From: CAYSSJ01 sp964433675
Lineage (GTDB): Bacteria > Cloacimonadota > Cloacimonadia > Cloacimonadales > TCS61
DNA length: 64,000 bases
NCBI GenBank assembly: GCA_964433675.1
Contig: CAYSSJ010000011.1
Span: forward strand, 1-64,000
Reading direction: 5' to 3'
The translations under genes were made by a program, and so were the position numbers. This document shows positions 39,997 through 50,032 of the stretch, piece by piece. Under the pieces are notes generated by a model. It made no database searches, was not told the DNA's origin, and saw only the letters and a list, made by a program, of their open reading frames with translations. How positions within the stretch are numbered: the first letter of the stretch is position 1; the number at the start of each line of letters is the position of its first letter.

Positions 39997-42852
39997 TTAC
40001 ATCCTTTCCTGCAAATCATTTCTCTTCTCGGGTGGCAATTCCTGTTTGATAAGATCGAAGAGATTGCGTGCTTCTTCTTTTTGATCGGTTTCTAAATAAG
40101 CGAGACAAGCATAATACTCTGCCTCTATGCGAATATCGGAAATATCCGGATAAAGATAGCGCACCCGCAAGAGTTCCGGGATCGCCTGCTCATAGTTATT
40201 TCGCTCATAAAGTGACAACCCTTTGAGAAATTGTGCTTTTGCTCTGATTAGTTTGGATTCACTTTTCACTAGTTCTTCCAAAGTTTGATCGATCCTTTCA
40301 TACTCGCCTCGTTCGATATTCCACCTCACCCAGATAACTTCAGCTTCTTCCTTCTCAGATTGGGAAGCAAACTCCAGAAATCTGGCATGATCATTTTGAT
40401 AGGTGCCCACATTAAGCTCGGCTGATATTTCGAGTAGTTTCAGCCAAATTTCTATATCCCGGACCGCAAGAGCAGCATTTCTTATCATATGATAAGCTTG
40501 TAGCCGCTCGCCTCTGCGTAGATTCGCCATACCCCATTCATAAGAGAGATATGGACTGGGGTTTTGATTGTGCAATCTCATAAAAAGATTTTCAGCTTCA
40601 TCATATCTTCCGGCATAAGATAGCGCCCTCGCTTTCATAAAACGGATATCGTGCAATCTTTCGCTGCGTGGAAAACTATTCTCATACTTGTTTGCAGAAG
40701 CAACCGCTGCATCCCACATCTCTCTGTCAAATTCATATTCCAACTTCCGCTCTAATATCATCCTTTTGTTCAGATCGGCAATATCAGATTCCATCAAACT
40801 CTCCAATTTATCACGAAAATCGATATCTGAGGATTGTTCCACTGCCCACTGTAGTCCGTTTAAAACATTTTGGACTAATTCTCTGTTCGTTGTTCGACGG
40901 ATTACCCGATCATACTGTTGGATAGCGTTTTTATATTGACCGAGATTGTAATATGAATCACCCAATCCGATCATTGCCGAGAGGTACTCAGCACCGTCCG
41001 GAAAGTTCTCGAGATAAGTCGTGAATTGCTCTATCGCTTTCTGATAGTTCTCTGCACTAAAGGCAGCCAAAGCACCTTTGATAATATATGCTTCCGGAGA
41101 GGTTGTCGTAATTGTAAGGCGACGATAAATATTCTCCGCCTCATCGAATCTCTTGAGCTGATACAAAATTCTCGCTTTGTTTGCCAATATCGCTTCTCTA
41201 TCTTCGGAGTTGCGTGCATGATCTTCCGCCTGATTTGCAGCTTGCAGAGCAGCAGCATAATCATTTGTGGCAAACATGATATTAGCTCTCAAAAAGTATT
41301 TATCAAAAAGATAGCGCGATTCATCGGGGATATTGGTCAATGCAGACAACGCCCGCTGATAATCACCTTCTCGATAGCGACAATGAGCAATTTTCTGCCA
41401 AACGACACCTTTGTCTACCTTTCCAAGAAGAGCACGCTCATAATATCTTCGTGCCAATTCATATTTCTCTTGTATGAAGCTGATCTCACCCAGATAAAAA
41501 TTGCTCATGCCTATCTTATCCGATACGGGATATTCTTCGGTAATCTTGATAAAATGTTTGAAAGATTCATTGTAATTTTCGTGCTGAAATTTTATCACTC
41601 CCTTTTTGAACACAGCTTCATCGGAGAATACACCTTCCGGGTATGTGCTGGTATAGTTCTCAAACTGCGAAAGCGCATCATCAATCCGATCGAGATTGAA
41701 TAATGCTTCGGCGCGTAAATAGGCAGCTTTTTCTTCTGTTTCTTCATCCAAATCGAATTCGGCAGCCTTGTCCAGATTTTGCAGCATCTCTTTATAGTTC
41801 TCCTGCCGGAATTCTAGAGCAGCGATCTGATAATATGCAGCTCCAACAAATGGATGTTCCGGATTATCAGAGATGAATGATTTGAGCTTGCTTATAGTAT
41901 TTTCGGGAAGCGGATCCAATTTGGCAAGATAGAAAAAGCTATTGGTACGAAGCTCTTCATTATCCGTAGTATCGTACAAATCTTGTAAGATAGCTTTTGC
42001 TTCGGTGGGATTATCCAGACTGATATGACATAGTCCGCGATAATATTTGCCCTTATCTGAGCTCACATCTTCCAGCTTCGATAATGCATACACATAACTT
42101 TCATTCTCGTAAAACGCTATTCCCACCAATAGAGAATATTCTTCATAGTAGCGAGAGGTGGATGGGATCTCTTCAAAAGCTATATTTATGACATCATGAT
42201 AACGGTTCTGCTCTATATTATAGGTATGAAATTTGACTATAGCCAAGTTACGCTGTTCATTACCAGATGATAATTCTAAGAATTCGTTTACGATATCATA
42301 AGCTTGTTCCCACTCATCTGTAGCTAAGAAGAGATCGAGCTGAGCCAGTCTGATCATCATATCATCACTTCTGTCCCATGCCTCTTCGTAGTAAGTTCTT
42401 GCTTGTTCATACTCTTTCTTTTCGTAGGAGATTCTACCAAGATAGTAATATGCTTTCCATATTTCTCTATGTTTGCTAAACTCTGAGACGAATGAGTTTA
42501 AGTGCTTTTGAGCAGTAGGGAGGTCATTTGAAAAAAATCTGGTCTGCCCGTAGCCGAGTAAAATATCAGCACGAATACGAGGTTGAGTACAATGCCTGAG
42601 TAAATAAGCAAATCCATCGTCGGACTCCCGGTAATTTCGCTGCTGCAAATTTATCATAGCCAGCATGTATTGTGCATCACAAAGATAGTCGCTCTGAGGA
42701 TAGTTTCTGATGAATTCCTTCAGCACATTTTTTGCCATTGTTAGGTTGTTATCTCTATACAATCCCATAGCAAAACGCAAGTCATCAAGTTCAGATGCAA
42801 CTAAAGTACCGACCATTATCAACAGTAGTAATATCACATAAGTTTTTTTCAT
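39997..42852 (-). CDS. Large periplasmic TPR protein
   Basis: A 951-residue protein with signal peptide (YVILLLLIMVGTLVAS) followed by about twenty TPR-type helical repeats. Examples are ALSQFENYTSTYPEGVFSDEAVFKKGVIKF, FKHFIKITEEYPVSDKIGM and AIQQYDRVIRRTTNRELVQ in parts, similar to YbgF/BamD-like repeats. ATG 42852 is chosen because GGGGA is eight bases upstream. It probably scaffolds periplasmic or envelope proteins; its close pairing with the barrel gene after it suggests that they work together. No catalytic residues. Confidence 0.8.
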   Translation of the reverse strand: MKKTYVILLLLIMVGTLVASELDDLRFAMGLYRDNNLTMAKNVLKEFIRNYPQSDYLCDAQYMLAMINLQQRNYRESDDGFAYLLRHCTQPRIRADILLGYGQTRFFSNDLPTAQKHLNSFVSEFSKHREIWKAYYYLGRISYEKKEYEQARTYYEEAWDRSDDMMIRLAQLDLFLATDEWEQAYDIVNEFLELSSGNEQRNLAIVKFHTYNIEQNRYHDVINIAFEEIPSTSRYYEEYSLLVGIAFYENESYVYALSKLEDVSSDKGKYYRGLCHISLDNPTEAKAILQDLYDTTDNEELRTNSFFYLAKLDPLPENTISKLKSFISDNPEHPFVGAAYYQIAALEFRQENYKEMLQNLDKAAEFDLDEETEEKAAYLRAEALFNLDRIDDALSQFENYTSTYPEGVFSDEAVFKKGVIKFQHENYNESFKHFIKITEEYPVSDKIGMSNFYLGEISFIQEKYELARRYYERALLGKVDKGVVWQKIAHCRYREGDYQRALSALTNIPDESRYLFDKYFLRANIMFATNDYAAALQAANQAEDHARNSEDREAILANKARILYQLKRFDEAENIYRRLTITTTSPEAYIIKGALAAFSAENYQKAIEQFTTYLENFPDGAEYLSAMIGLGDSYYNLGQYKNAIQQYDRVIRRTTNRELVQNVLNGLQWAVEQSSDIDFRDKLESLMESDIADLNKRMILERKLEYEFDREMWDAAVASANKYENSFPRSERLHDIRFMKARALSYAGRYDEAENLFMRLHNQNPSPYLSYEWGMANLRRGERLQAYHMIRNAALAVRDIEIWLKLLEISAELNVGTYQNDHARFLEFASQSEKEEAEVIWVRWNIERGEYERIDQTLEELVKSESKLIRAKAQFLKGLSLYERNNYEQAIPELLRVRYLYPDISDIRIEAEYYACLAYLETDQKEEARNLFDLIKQELPPEKRNDLQERM

Positions 42853-42863
42853 CTTCACTCCCC

Positions 42864-43700
42864 TTATTGTTTATTAAAAATATACTTGTCTATTTCATTA
42901 AGCAAATTTTTTATCTGTCCGTTATTAGCAGAAAGTACTAACTTGGAGGGCAAACGCATAGCATTAACTTCATGTTTTGTAAGCACCTGATGTGTTTCAT
43001 CATCATCGGTAAGCAATACATCAGATTTTCTCGCAATCAAAAATAGCTGATAGAAAGTGTTTGGCTGAATAGATCTCACTCCCATATTATGCAACTTACC
43101 GTTAATCTTTCCGCAGACATAAAAATTCACTTTTGCTCTCTCGTTGATCTTATTTATCAGCAGCGGCAGATTAGTTAACTTGGAAGTATGAAATACGATA
43201 TTGTTCTTCTGATTTTGCACGAACGGGATAGCATATTGCTCAGTCTGATCTTTTTTGATAGACAAATCCCTGTTTTTATAGGGAAGCTGACAGTAATAAG
43301 ATATTTCGTGAATCAGCTCTATACAACTATCTGGTGAAGGCAAGAAATGTATGTTGCCTTTGTTGTTTATATCGAAGACCACTTTCTTTTTTTTAGGTGA
43401 AAGAGACTTGATTTTCCTTTTCTTATATAAATTGATGATGATATTCTCATTTTTGTTATCACCATTTTTTGAATCGGTTGTAAATTTAATTGACTCAGGC
43501 AAATCCAGATTTTGGAAAAATGTGATAAATTGATCGTTTGTAACAAAACTAATTCGGTCATATCGATTGTGCCAACCAACGATGTAGCTGATGCATTGCA
43601 GACACTCACTAATACTTGATGGTAGAAAAACCGTACATTGTTTGCTTTCTTCCAATATCTTCGAAAAATTAACTCTTTTATCCTGTTTCGAAATTCTCAT
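42864..43700 (-). CDS. Degenerate GT9-like/heptosyltransferase-type protein
   Basis: A 278-residue protein with a mixed helix-strand pattern reminiscent of GT9 heptosyltransferases: TVFLPSSISECLQCISYIVGW as the first Rossmann strand, KNNIVFHTSKLTNLPLLINKI at the start of a second domain, VNFYVCGKING, and SDVLLTDDDETHQVL where GT9 has its D-T-G/H-x-A loop. The typical catalytic Asp and the nucleotide-binding Lys/Glu are not obvious. Five bases separate it from the TPR gene, so they are probably cotranscribed. Function uncertain. Confidence 0.45.
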   Translation of the reverse strand: MRISKQDKRVNFSKILEESKQCTVFLPSSISECLQCISYIVGWHNRYDRISFVTNDQFITFFQNLDLPESIKFTTDSKNGDNKNENIIINLYKKRKIKSLSPKKKKVVFDINNKGNIHFLPSPDSCIELIHEISYYCQLPYKNRDLSIKKDQTEQYAIPFVQNQKNNIVFHTSKLTNLPLLINKINERAKVNFYVCGKINGKLHNMGVRSIQPNTFYQLFLIARKSDVLLTDDDETHQVLTKHEVNAMRLPSKLVLSANNGQIKNLLNEIDKYIFNKQ

Positions 43701-43719
43701 CTGTTATGTTGTCCTTTCC

Positions 43720-46700
43720 TCAACTGTGCTTATAAGGAAGTGCGATGAACACTGTTGTTCCTTCATTTTCCTTGCTATTCACCCAGATTTTGCCTTTATG
43801 TAAATTCACTATCAGTTTTGCTGTTGCCAATCCTAATCCCAATCCGCTGGAGCCGAATTCTATCAAACCGGAACTGTGAGAGTTTACTTCCGTCAATTCG
43901 TACAGTTCTTTGAAGATATTCTCTTGTTCATGCTTCGGAATGCCGATACCATTATCTTGCACATAGACTATCAAACTGTCTTCACTATCTATCTTCTCCT
44001 GTTGAAAAGCCGATTGACGGGCTCCGAGAACGATCGTGCCGAAATCTTTGGTGAAGCGGATAGAGTTGAGCACCAGATTGTAAACGACCAGATAGAAAGC
44101 TTCCCAATTCAACGCGATCTTAGGAAGCTCCTCTTCGATTTCGGTATTGATCTGCATATGTCGGGTAGCAGATAAAGAAGTAGTTTCTTCTGCTACTACT
44201 TCCAATAATTCACTAATATCTACCGGTGCTTTTCCCAATTCACTCATCAACTTATAGCGATTGTAATTGATAATATCATTAACTGTTCGATGAATCTGCT
44301 CTACATTGTTGGAGATCTTATCAATCAGATTCTGACTTTCCCGTTTCATCTCAGTATCGGATAGTCTGTTTACATACCCTTGCAGAGTTTGTAATGGTGT
44401 TTTAAGTTCATGACTGGTAATGCTGAGAAAATCTTGCTTTATCCGATCGATAGACATAATTTCTCTGTTTTTCTGCAGCAGAGATTGATATTGCATTGCA
44501 TTTTTTAAAGCCACAGATATCTGGATCAGCAACAATCTCATGAATTCCGGATTAACAGAAAGACCATCCTCCTGCCGCCCGTAATTATCTATATATATAT
44601 AACCATAAGTGAGATTATCGATAATAAACGGAGCACAATAGACAGATAAATTGTCATAATCAAAGTCCAGATATTCCTCAAAAGCTGTTTCATCTTTCAC
44701 ATTGGAGACATAAATCGACTGTCTGATCCGCTGTACTTCGCTGAGGATATGCTTGCTAATGTATGCATAATTCCTAACCAGATGCTTACTTTCATCCATA
44801 GCTACTTTGTAGATATAATTTTCGTGTACATCCTTTTTTATAAAGAATCCTCGCGATCCGTTGATGAAGTCTATCGTAAAGGATACTATCTCTTGTTCTA
44901 ATTTATCCAGATCGAAGATAGAGTAAAATTTTTGGGTCATGTTGATCAATTTGGTCATCAATTCCATGTCATTATTCAAATGGGCAAATTCTTTGATCCT
45001 GATTAGAATAGATGTGAGATGAAATCTGAGGATTTTGATGATCTCCATCTCATCTTTGAGGAAATCCAACTCTCCCCTATCAGCCAAGATCAATCCACCC
45101 ACTTTGATATTTTTTATCCGGAGTGGTACAAAACAAACATGATTACCATTAATCTTCTCCCTGATAATTTCATTGGCATCTATTGCTTTTTTCAAGTTGG
45201 TTCTGTAATCCTTTTTGAACAGATAATCACTAGTTACATTTGATAAAAGAAATGGTTTGGATGCATTGATCAATTCTTCTTGAAGCACTATGGCAAAATA
45301 GTGAGGAGAAAATATGGTGTCAATTGTCTTGCACATCAAAAATTTAATCCGATCCAATTCTTTAAGTTTCAAGATGTCATATAGTTCTTCCTGCCATTTG
45401 GTTATATCTTTATGAATCCTAGGCACTATCTTTACGGTAGAGAAATCTCTGACATCTTCTATGTAATAATCATGTTTTTGCAAAAAGAGTTCTTTTTCTT
45501 TACTGCTGATTCCCTCTGCTGCATTATTCAGCGCAGTCTTATATTTTTTGAAATACTCTTTAGCTTTGGATCTCACATTCAAATTTGTATATATCTGTAC
45601 GATCAGCGCATAGCAATCAATTTCCAATAGAAAGAGTTTTTTCTCTTGTACTTCATCCAAAATATTCAGAAGTTCACGAAGAATTTTTCGAAAACTAACT
45701 TTCTCATCAAGTAATTTGATAATAGCCAGTTTGATCTGTAATACCCGCCGCCAATAATGAAATTCGTTTTGCTTACAAAGTCGCTCGGCCAATTTTGCTA
45801 TTTCTTTGGCTTTGCTTAGTTCGCCAATGCCAAGATAATACTCCACGATACGAATGTAATTGATTGATTGAGCATAGAGATTATTGTTCTGTTTAGCATA
45901 ATTGAAAGCTAGTTCGATTTTTTCTCCGGCTTCATCGAGTTTACCTTTGTGTTTTGCCACAAAACCGAGCATCTGATAGAAAAACTCTTCTTCTCGCTTT
46001 TCTAAAAAGATATTCTCGGAATTTTTTAATAGTGTGCTCATCCGATCATAATCACCAATTTGATGGAGATAATAAAAATATGTCTTCACTAGTGGATTAA
46101 CAGTACTGATTTTGTTTTTCAGCAGCTCCGGAGCATGTTCTTTTATGAAGTCGAGATAGTATTTGAAATTGTGGATCTTGCTTTTGGAAATAGCGAGATT
46201 GTGTATGATCGAATCATAAAAAGGTCTTTTCTCATGCTTCAAAGTTCGCTGATAAGCTTCGTTCAGATATTCTTCCGCTTTTTGGAATTGTCCTAACTTG
46301 ATGTATAACTGACCGAGATTGACGATGGTCAGGATAATAGCTCTTTTGTAACCGGTCTCTTTACAGAGATTATACGCTTTGAGAAAATATTCATGTGCGG
46401 TCTTTGTATCACCTTTGTTCAGTGCTACATCACCGATATTATTGTAAACTATTCCCAGCTTTTGCTGGTAATTTGCTTGTTCCCAGACCTGTCGGGTGAT
46501 CTGGTAGTTTTTGTTAGCCTCGTCCAACATTTTCTTTTCACTATAAAGATAAGCAAGGTAATTGTGCAATGTGCCGAGTTTGATAAAGAAATTTGCATCA
46601 TTACTGGATTTTATTTTTGGCAGGTATTCTTCTATGATGCCGATCGCTTCATCTTCGGTTTCGGTAAAACCTGTATGCAAAGCTTTCAACCCGACATACG

Positions 46701-49164
46701 CCATTTCTTCTTCATCGTTCAGATGCATATTCTCCAAATTCTGAACACATTTTTGCAATCTTTTCAGATCATTTTGTAATAGATGAGTCAAGCCGAGTTG
46801 GAGATAGATATTTTTTTTCAACGACTCCTCTCTAACCATGGAAAGAGCTTTTTCAAAACTCTTCTGCGCTTTGGCATACTGTTCTGTTTCCAGATAAAAA
46901 CTGCCAAGCGTATAATGCTTCTCAGCTATATTTTTCATCTCTTTGATATTATCCTTCAAATCATCGGAGATATCGGAAACAGTACCCCATTGCAGTTTGC
47001 GTACGAGCAGTTTCAAATCGCTTTTCAACTCATCCACGCTAACGATGCTATCTGTAGTAAAATCTAGTTCAGCTATCGAACAGATCTCCTCAAATGCCTC
47101 TTCTTCTTTACCTTTTTCGGCATATAATGCCACCAATTTTAGTTTGTAATCTCGTACTGCTTTGAAGTCTTCAATATATTGAGCATGTTCAATCACACCC
47201 AAAAGGATGGAAACATTGTAAAATGTCTTATCAGAAAAATATTCGAGGATTTTATGGGATATCGTTTGTTTCTCCTCGTAGGTCAGTTCGGCAGAGAAGC
47301 GTTCTTGCGCCGGTCTATAGGTGAAGTAATAGTATTTGTCCCTCTTTTCCAATAACTCGTTGTTCATCGCATCTCTCAATAGGAAAAATACTTCTTTTTC
47401 GGAGATATCGAGAACGTGTTTTATTAGCGGATTAGACAGAGGAGTTTTTACAAATCCCAATTGTTGCAGATATTTGTAGTTCTGTTCTCCCAGATGGCTC
47501 ATCCGCTCGAAAACAGAATGTACGACATCTTCGGGTAAGGCATATGCTTCAAAATCATAATCAAGAATGAATTTGTTATCTTTGAATATTATATTTTGTT
47601 GAGCCAGATCCCACAATATCGATTCAATAAACATCGGGTTACCATAGGTAAGCTCTCTGATCTTGCTCACAAACTGCTCAGGTGGCTCGACATTCAACAA
47701 TCTTTTGATCAATTCCTTCGTCTCAGCCAGATTTAAAGGCTCTATCTTTATCTGTACAGTATGGATAAGACCTTCGATTTTGCCGATATCATTAACGCTA
47801 AGGATTATCAGGATACGTCTGTTCATCAAATCTTTGGAGATATAATTTACAAAGTCGATATCATCTTTCGTAAGATGCTGAGCAGCGCGAATAATGAAGA
47901 TAATCGGTTTTTCTTCAGAGAGATGATAGACGAAATTCGAGGCAGTGATGAAGTCTAGATCGAGTTCTTCTTCATCTTGCTCCAGCATTGTGGCAGATTG
48001 TTCAGAGCCGAATAGGTATTCCTTTAGTTTTTCAGACATCACAGAAAGGTCGGAAGCCAATTTTTCGTTGTTCCGCACAGCATTGTGAAATTCTTTTATC
48101 AGAGCAAAAAACGGGTCTCTATTTATGCTACTGCATTCATAATCAAATATGTAATATTCGTCCGTAAGCAGATGATATCTGAAGAGCATGAGAGTATTCG
48201 TCTTCCCCATCCCTTTACCGGCAGCGAGTACCACAAGTTTGCCATTACCCTGTTCTATCAGCGGGATAAAATCCAGCAACTGGTGCGCATAATTCTCTCT
48301 AGCAAAGTAGCGTCCCATTTTGATATTATTTAAAAAAGTCCAACCTTTTGAATAGGGATATTGTTTGAGTTGTATCTGATTGATATAAGATATTATTGCT
48401 TCTGCATCGGGGAATCTATCTTCCGGGTTCCGTTCCAATAGTTTCAGGATGATCTTTTCCAGAGAATCCGGGATATCAGGATTTAACTCACGTGGGAATT
48501 TTGGGAACAGATTGTACTCATTGCCGGCAATAAAGCCAGTAATCTGCTCAACAGTATATGGCAGAGCTCCAGTAGTGAGACGGTATAAGATTACTCCCAA
48601 AGAATAATAATCACTCTGCGGAACCGGATTGTTATCCAGATAAATCTCCGGTGCCACAAAAGGTAGTGAGCTTCCGATCTTTTGTCCACCTTCGCTAAAA
48701 TCCAGCTTGGCGAAACCATAATCCATCACTCGTACATCTACTTGATTGCGGAGAATTTTGTATGCCACATTCTCCAACTTGAAATCTTTGTGAATGATCT
48801 TCTGACTATGAAGCGCATTGAATGCATAGCAGATTTGCACTATAATGTCATAAACAAGCTCTACATTAGAAGGGATAAACTTGAAATATCTCAGAGTATG
48901 TCCTTCATAATGCTCACGAATATAATAGACATTGGAACCAAAATTCCCAAAATCATGTACTTTGAGCAAGTTGGGATGATCTATCTTGGTGATGTGATAC
49001 ATCTGCTCGGCTGAGAATTTCTCGTATAAACTGTTGGCATCTAAGTTGTGAAATAATTTCAGTGAATATATCTTGTCTGTCCGTGTGTCTTTTACTTTAT
49101 ATACTATAGACCACAGATCTGTCATTAACTGTTCTATCACTTCATAGCGTGAATCTATTATCAT
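43720..49164 (-). CDS. Ser/Thr kinase - AAA ATPase - TPR - GAF - histidine kinase multidomain sensor
   Basis: A 1814-residue signalling protein starting at ATG 49164 after AGAGGTGG. Residues about 5-265 are a Ser/Thr kinase with Lys in YSLKLF, catalytic IHKDFKLEN (HKD for HRD), DYGFAK (DYG for DFG) and APEIY; the Gly-rich loop is degenerate (QLMTDLWSIVYK). About 295-560 is an AAA/STAND ATPase with Walker A AAGKGMGKTNT. About 750-1240 are TPR repeats and 1300-1560 GAF-like domains. His1585 lies in SITSHELKTPLQTL, followed by NLVLNSIRF, DNGIGI and GLGLGL ATP-binding boxes. No receiver domain is attached, so the output is unknown. Confidence 0.9.
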   Translation of the reverse strand: MIIDSRYEVIEQLMTDLWSIVYKVKDTRTDKIYSLKLFHNLDANSLYEKFSAEQMYHITKIDHPNLLKVHDFGNFGSNVYYIREHYEGHTLRYFKFIPSNVELVYDIIVQICYAFNALHSQKIIHKDFKLENVAYKILRNQVDVRVMDYGFAKLDFSEGGQKIGSSLPFVAPEIYLDNNPVPQSDYYSLGVILYRLTTGALPYTVEQITGFIAGNEYNLFPKFPRELNPDIPDSLEKIILKLLERNPEDRFPDAEAIISYINQIQLKQYPYSKGWTFLNNIKMGRYFARENYAHQLLDFIPLIEQGNGKLVVLAAGKGMGKTNTLMLFRYHLLTDEYYIFDYECSSINRDPFFALIKEFHNAVRNNEKLASDLSVMSEKLKEYLFGSEQSATMLEQDEEELDLDFITASNFVYHLSEEKPIIFIIRAAQHLTKDDIDFVNYISKDLMNRRILIILSVNDIGKIEGLIHTVQIKIEPLNLAETKELIKRLLNVEPPEQFVSKIRELTYGNPMFIESILWDLAQQNIIFKDNKFILDYDFEAYALPEDVVHSVFERMSHLGEQNYKYLQQLGFVKTPLSNPLIKHVLDISEKEVFFLLRDAMNNELLEKRDKYYYFTYRPAQERFSAELTYEEKQTISHKILEYFSDKTFYNVSILLGVIEHAQYIEDFKAVRDYKLKLVALYAEKGKEEEAFEEICSIAELDFTTDSIVSVDELKSDLKLLVRKLQWGTVSDISDDLKDNIKEMKNIAEKHYTLGSFYLETEQYAKAQKSFEKALSMVREESLKKNIYLQLGLTHLLQNDLKRLQKCVQNLENMHLNDEEEMAYVGLKALHTGFTETEDEAIGIIEEYLPKIKSSNDANFFIKLGTLHNYLAYLYSEKKMLDEANKNYQITRQVWEQANYQQKLGIVYNNIGDVALNKGDTKTAHEYFLKAYNLCKETGYKRAIILTIVNLGQLYIKLGQFQKAEEYLNEAYQRTLKHEKRPFYDSIIHNLAISKSKIHNFKYYLDFIKEHAPELLKNKISTVNPLVKTYFYYLHQIGDYDRMSTLLKNSENIFLEKREEEFFYQMLGFVAKHKGKLDEAGEKIELAFNYAKQNNNLYAQSINYIRIVEYYLGIGELSKAKEIAKLAERLCKQNEFHYWRRVLQIKLAIIKLLDEKVSFRKILRELLNILDEVQEKKLFLLEIDCYALIVQIYTNLNVRSKAKEYFKKYKTALNNAAEGISSKEKELFLQKHDYYIEDVRDFSTVKIVPRIHKDITKWQEELYDILKLKELDRIKFLMCKTIDTIFSPHYFAIVLQEELINASKPFLLSNVTSDYLFKKDYRTNLKKAIDANEIIREKINGNHVCFVPLRIKNIKVGGLILADRGELDFLKDEMEIIKILRFHLTSILIRIKEFAHLNNDMELMTKLINMTQKFYSIFDLDKLEQEIVSFTIDFINGSRGFFIKKDVHENYIYKVAMDESKHLVRNYAYISKHILSEVQRIRQSIYVSNVKDETAFEEYLDFDYDNLSVYCAPFIIDNLTYGYIYIDNYGRQEDGLSVNPEFMRLLLIQISVALKNAMQYQSLLQKNREIMSIDRIKQDFLSITSHELKTPLQTLQGYVNRLSDTEMKRESQNLIDKISNNVEQIHRTVNDIINYNRYKLMSELGKAPVDISELLEVVAEETTSLSATRHMQINTEIEEELPKIALNWEAFYLVVYNLVLNSIRFTKDFGTIVLGARQSAFQQEKIDSEDSLIVYVQDNGIGIPKHEQENIFKELYELTEVNSHSSGLIEFGSSGLGLGLATAKLIVNLHKGKIWVNSKENEGTTVFIALPYKHS

Positions 49165-49187
49165 ATCCACCTCTTTTTCATTATTAC

Positions 49188-49219
49188 GTCTAATATATTA
49201 GACTCCATATCGTTGTCAA
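49188..49219 (-). promoter_or_regulatory. Promoter with palindromic operator for the sensor kinase gene
   Basis: On the minus strand TTGACA (49219-49214), a 16-base spacer and TATATT (49197-49192) form a near-consensus promoter 28 bases upstream of the start codon. The -10 lies inside GTCTAATATATTAGAC (49188-49203), a perfect 16-bp palindrome that would suit a dimeric regulator covering the promoter. Confidence 0.6.
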
Positions 49220-49257
49220 GTCAGTGATTTATTTTTTTCGTGTTATCAAAAAAACGA

Positions 49258-49286
49258 TTGACGATAAGATGCTTTCCTAATAATCA
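49258..49286 (+). promoter_or_regulatory. Possible promoter of the nucleotidyltransferase gene
   Basis: TTGACG at 49258-49263, a 17-base spacer, and TAATCA at 49281-49286, about 30 bases before the start codon at 49316. AAGAGGGG at 49301-49308 is its ribosome site. It is divergent from the kinase promoter in the same 145-bp gap. Confidence 0.45.
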
Positions 49287-49315
49287 TATTTTAAAAAATT
49301 AAGAGGGGTAAACAT

Positions 49316-50029
49316 ATGAAAGCAATAATTTTGGCAGCTGGGAAAGGGAATCGCTTAAGTTCGGTTACCAAAGGTCTACCCAAATGTATGATAAGCATTA
49401 ACGGACAAAGCCTTATTCACCATCAAATCCTTAGTTGCCGGTATTTTGGCATAGAACAGTTTGTCTTCGTGTTGGGCTACAAAAAAGATATGATCCAAGA
49501 GCATATACTTGAGATACTACCACCCGAAATGGCGACTTTCATTACCAATCCTTATTATGAAACGACCAATACACTTTATTCCCTTTGGCTTACAAATGAA
49601 CTTTTTGATGAAGATTTCATCTACTTCAATGCTGATGTTATGTTCGAAAAAGAGCTGCTGGGAGAAATCGTGTCACCATCGGAATATTCTCAGCTATTAT
49701 TGGACGAAAAATCATGCCAGGATGAAGAGGTGAAAATGATCTTAGACGACCAAAACAGGATTTTGCAGATTGGGAAAAAACTCGATATCGATAAATGTGC
49801 CGGTGAATTCATCGGGATAGGCAAATTCAATGGAGAAGTATTACCGCAATTTCGAGATGCTTTACAATATGGTGTGGAGAATAATGAGAAGAACAATTAC
49901 TTTGAATATGCAGTAGATATACTGTGCAGAGAAGTAGTACTGACAGCTGTTCCAACCGGTAATTATCGTTGCATCGAAATAGATTTTCCCGACGATCTAA
50001 AAAAGGCAAAGCAGATATTTGGACATTAA
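49316..50029 (+). CDS. Nucleotidyltransferase (sugar-1-phosphate or choline-phosphate cytidylyltransferase-like)
   Basis: A 237-residue NTP-transferase. The nucleotide-binding signature AIILAAGKGNRLSSVTKGLPKCM is at the N-terminus, followed by FITNPYYETTNTLYSLWL and FIYFNADVMFEKELL, where the Asp in NAD-V binds Mg. The N-x-x-Y-x-x-T-N-T-x-Y-S pattern is as in LicC-like phosphocholine and inositol phosphate cytidylyltransferases. It activates a small phosphorylated molecule for attachment to lipids or glycans. Its stop is three bases before the radical SAM gene, so these two form an operon. Confidence 0.8.
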   Translation: MKAIILAAGKGNRLSSVTKGLPKCMISINGQSLIHHQILSCRYFGIEQFVFVLGYKKDMIQEHILEILPPEMATFITNPYYETTNTLYSLWLTNELFDEDFIYFNADVMFEKELLGEIVSPSEYSQLLLDEKSCQDEEVKMILDDQNRILQIGKKLDIDKCAGEFIGIGKFNGEVLPQFRDALQYGVENNEKNNYFEYAVDILCREVVLTAVPTGNYRCIEIDFPDDLKKAKQIFGH

Positions 50030-50032
50030 TAG

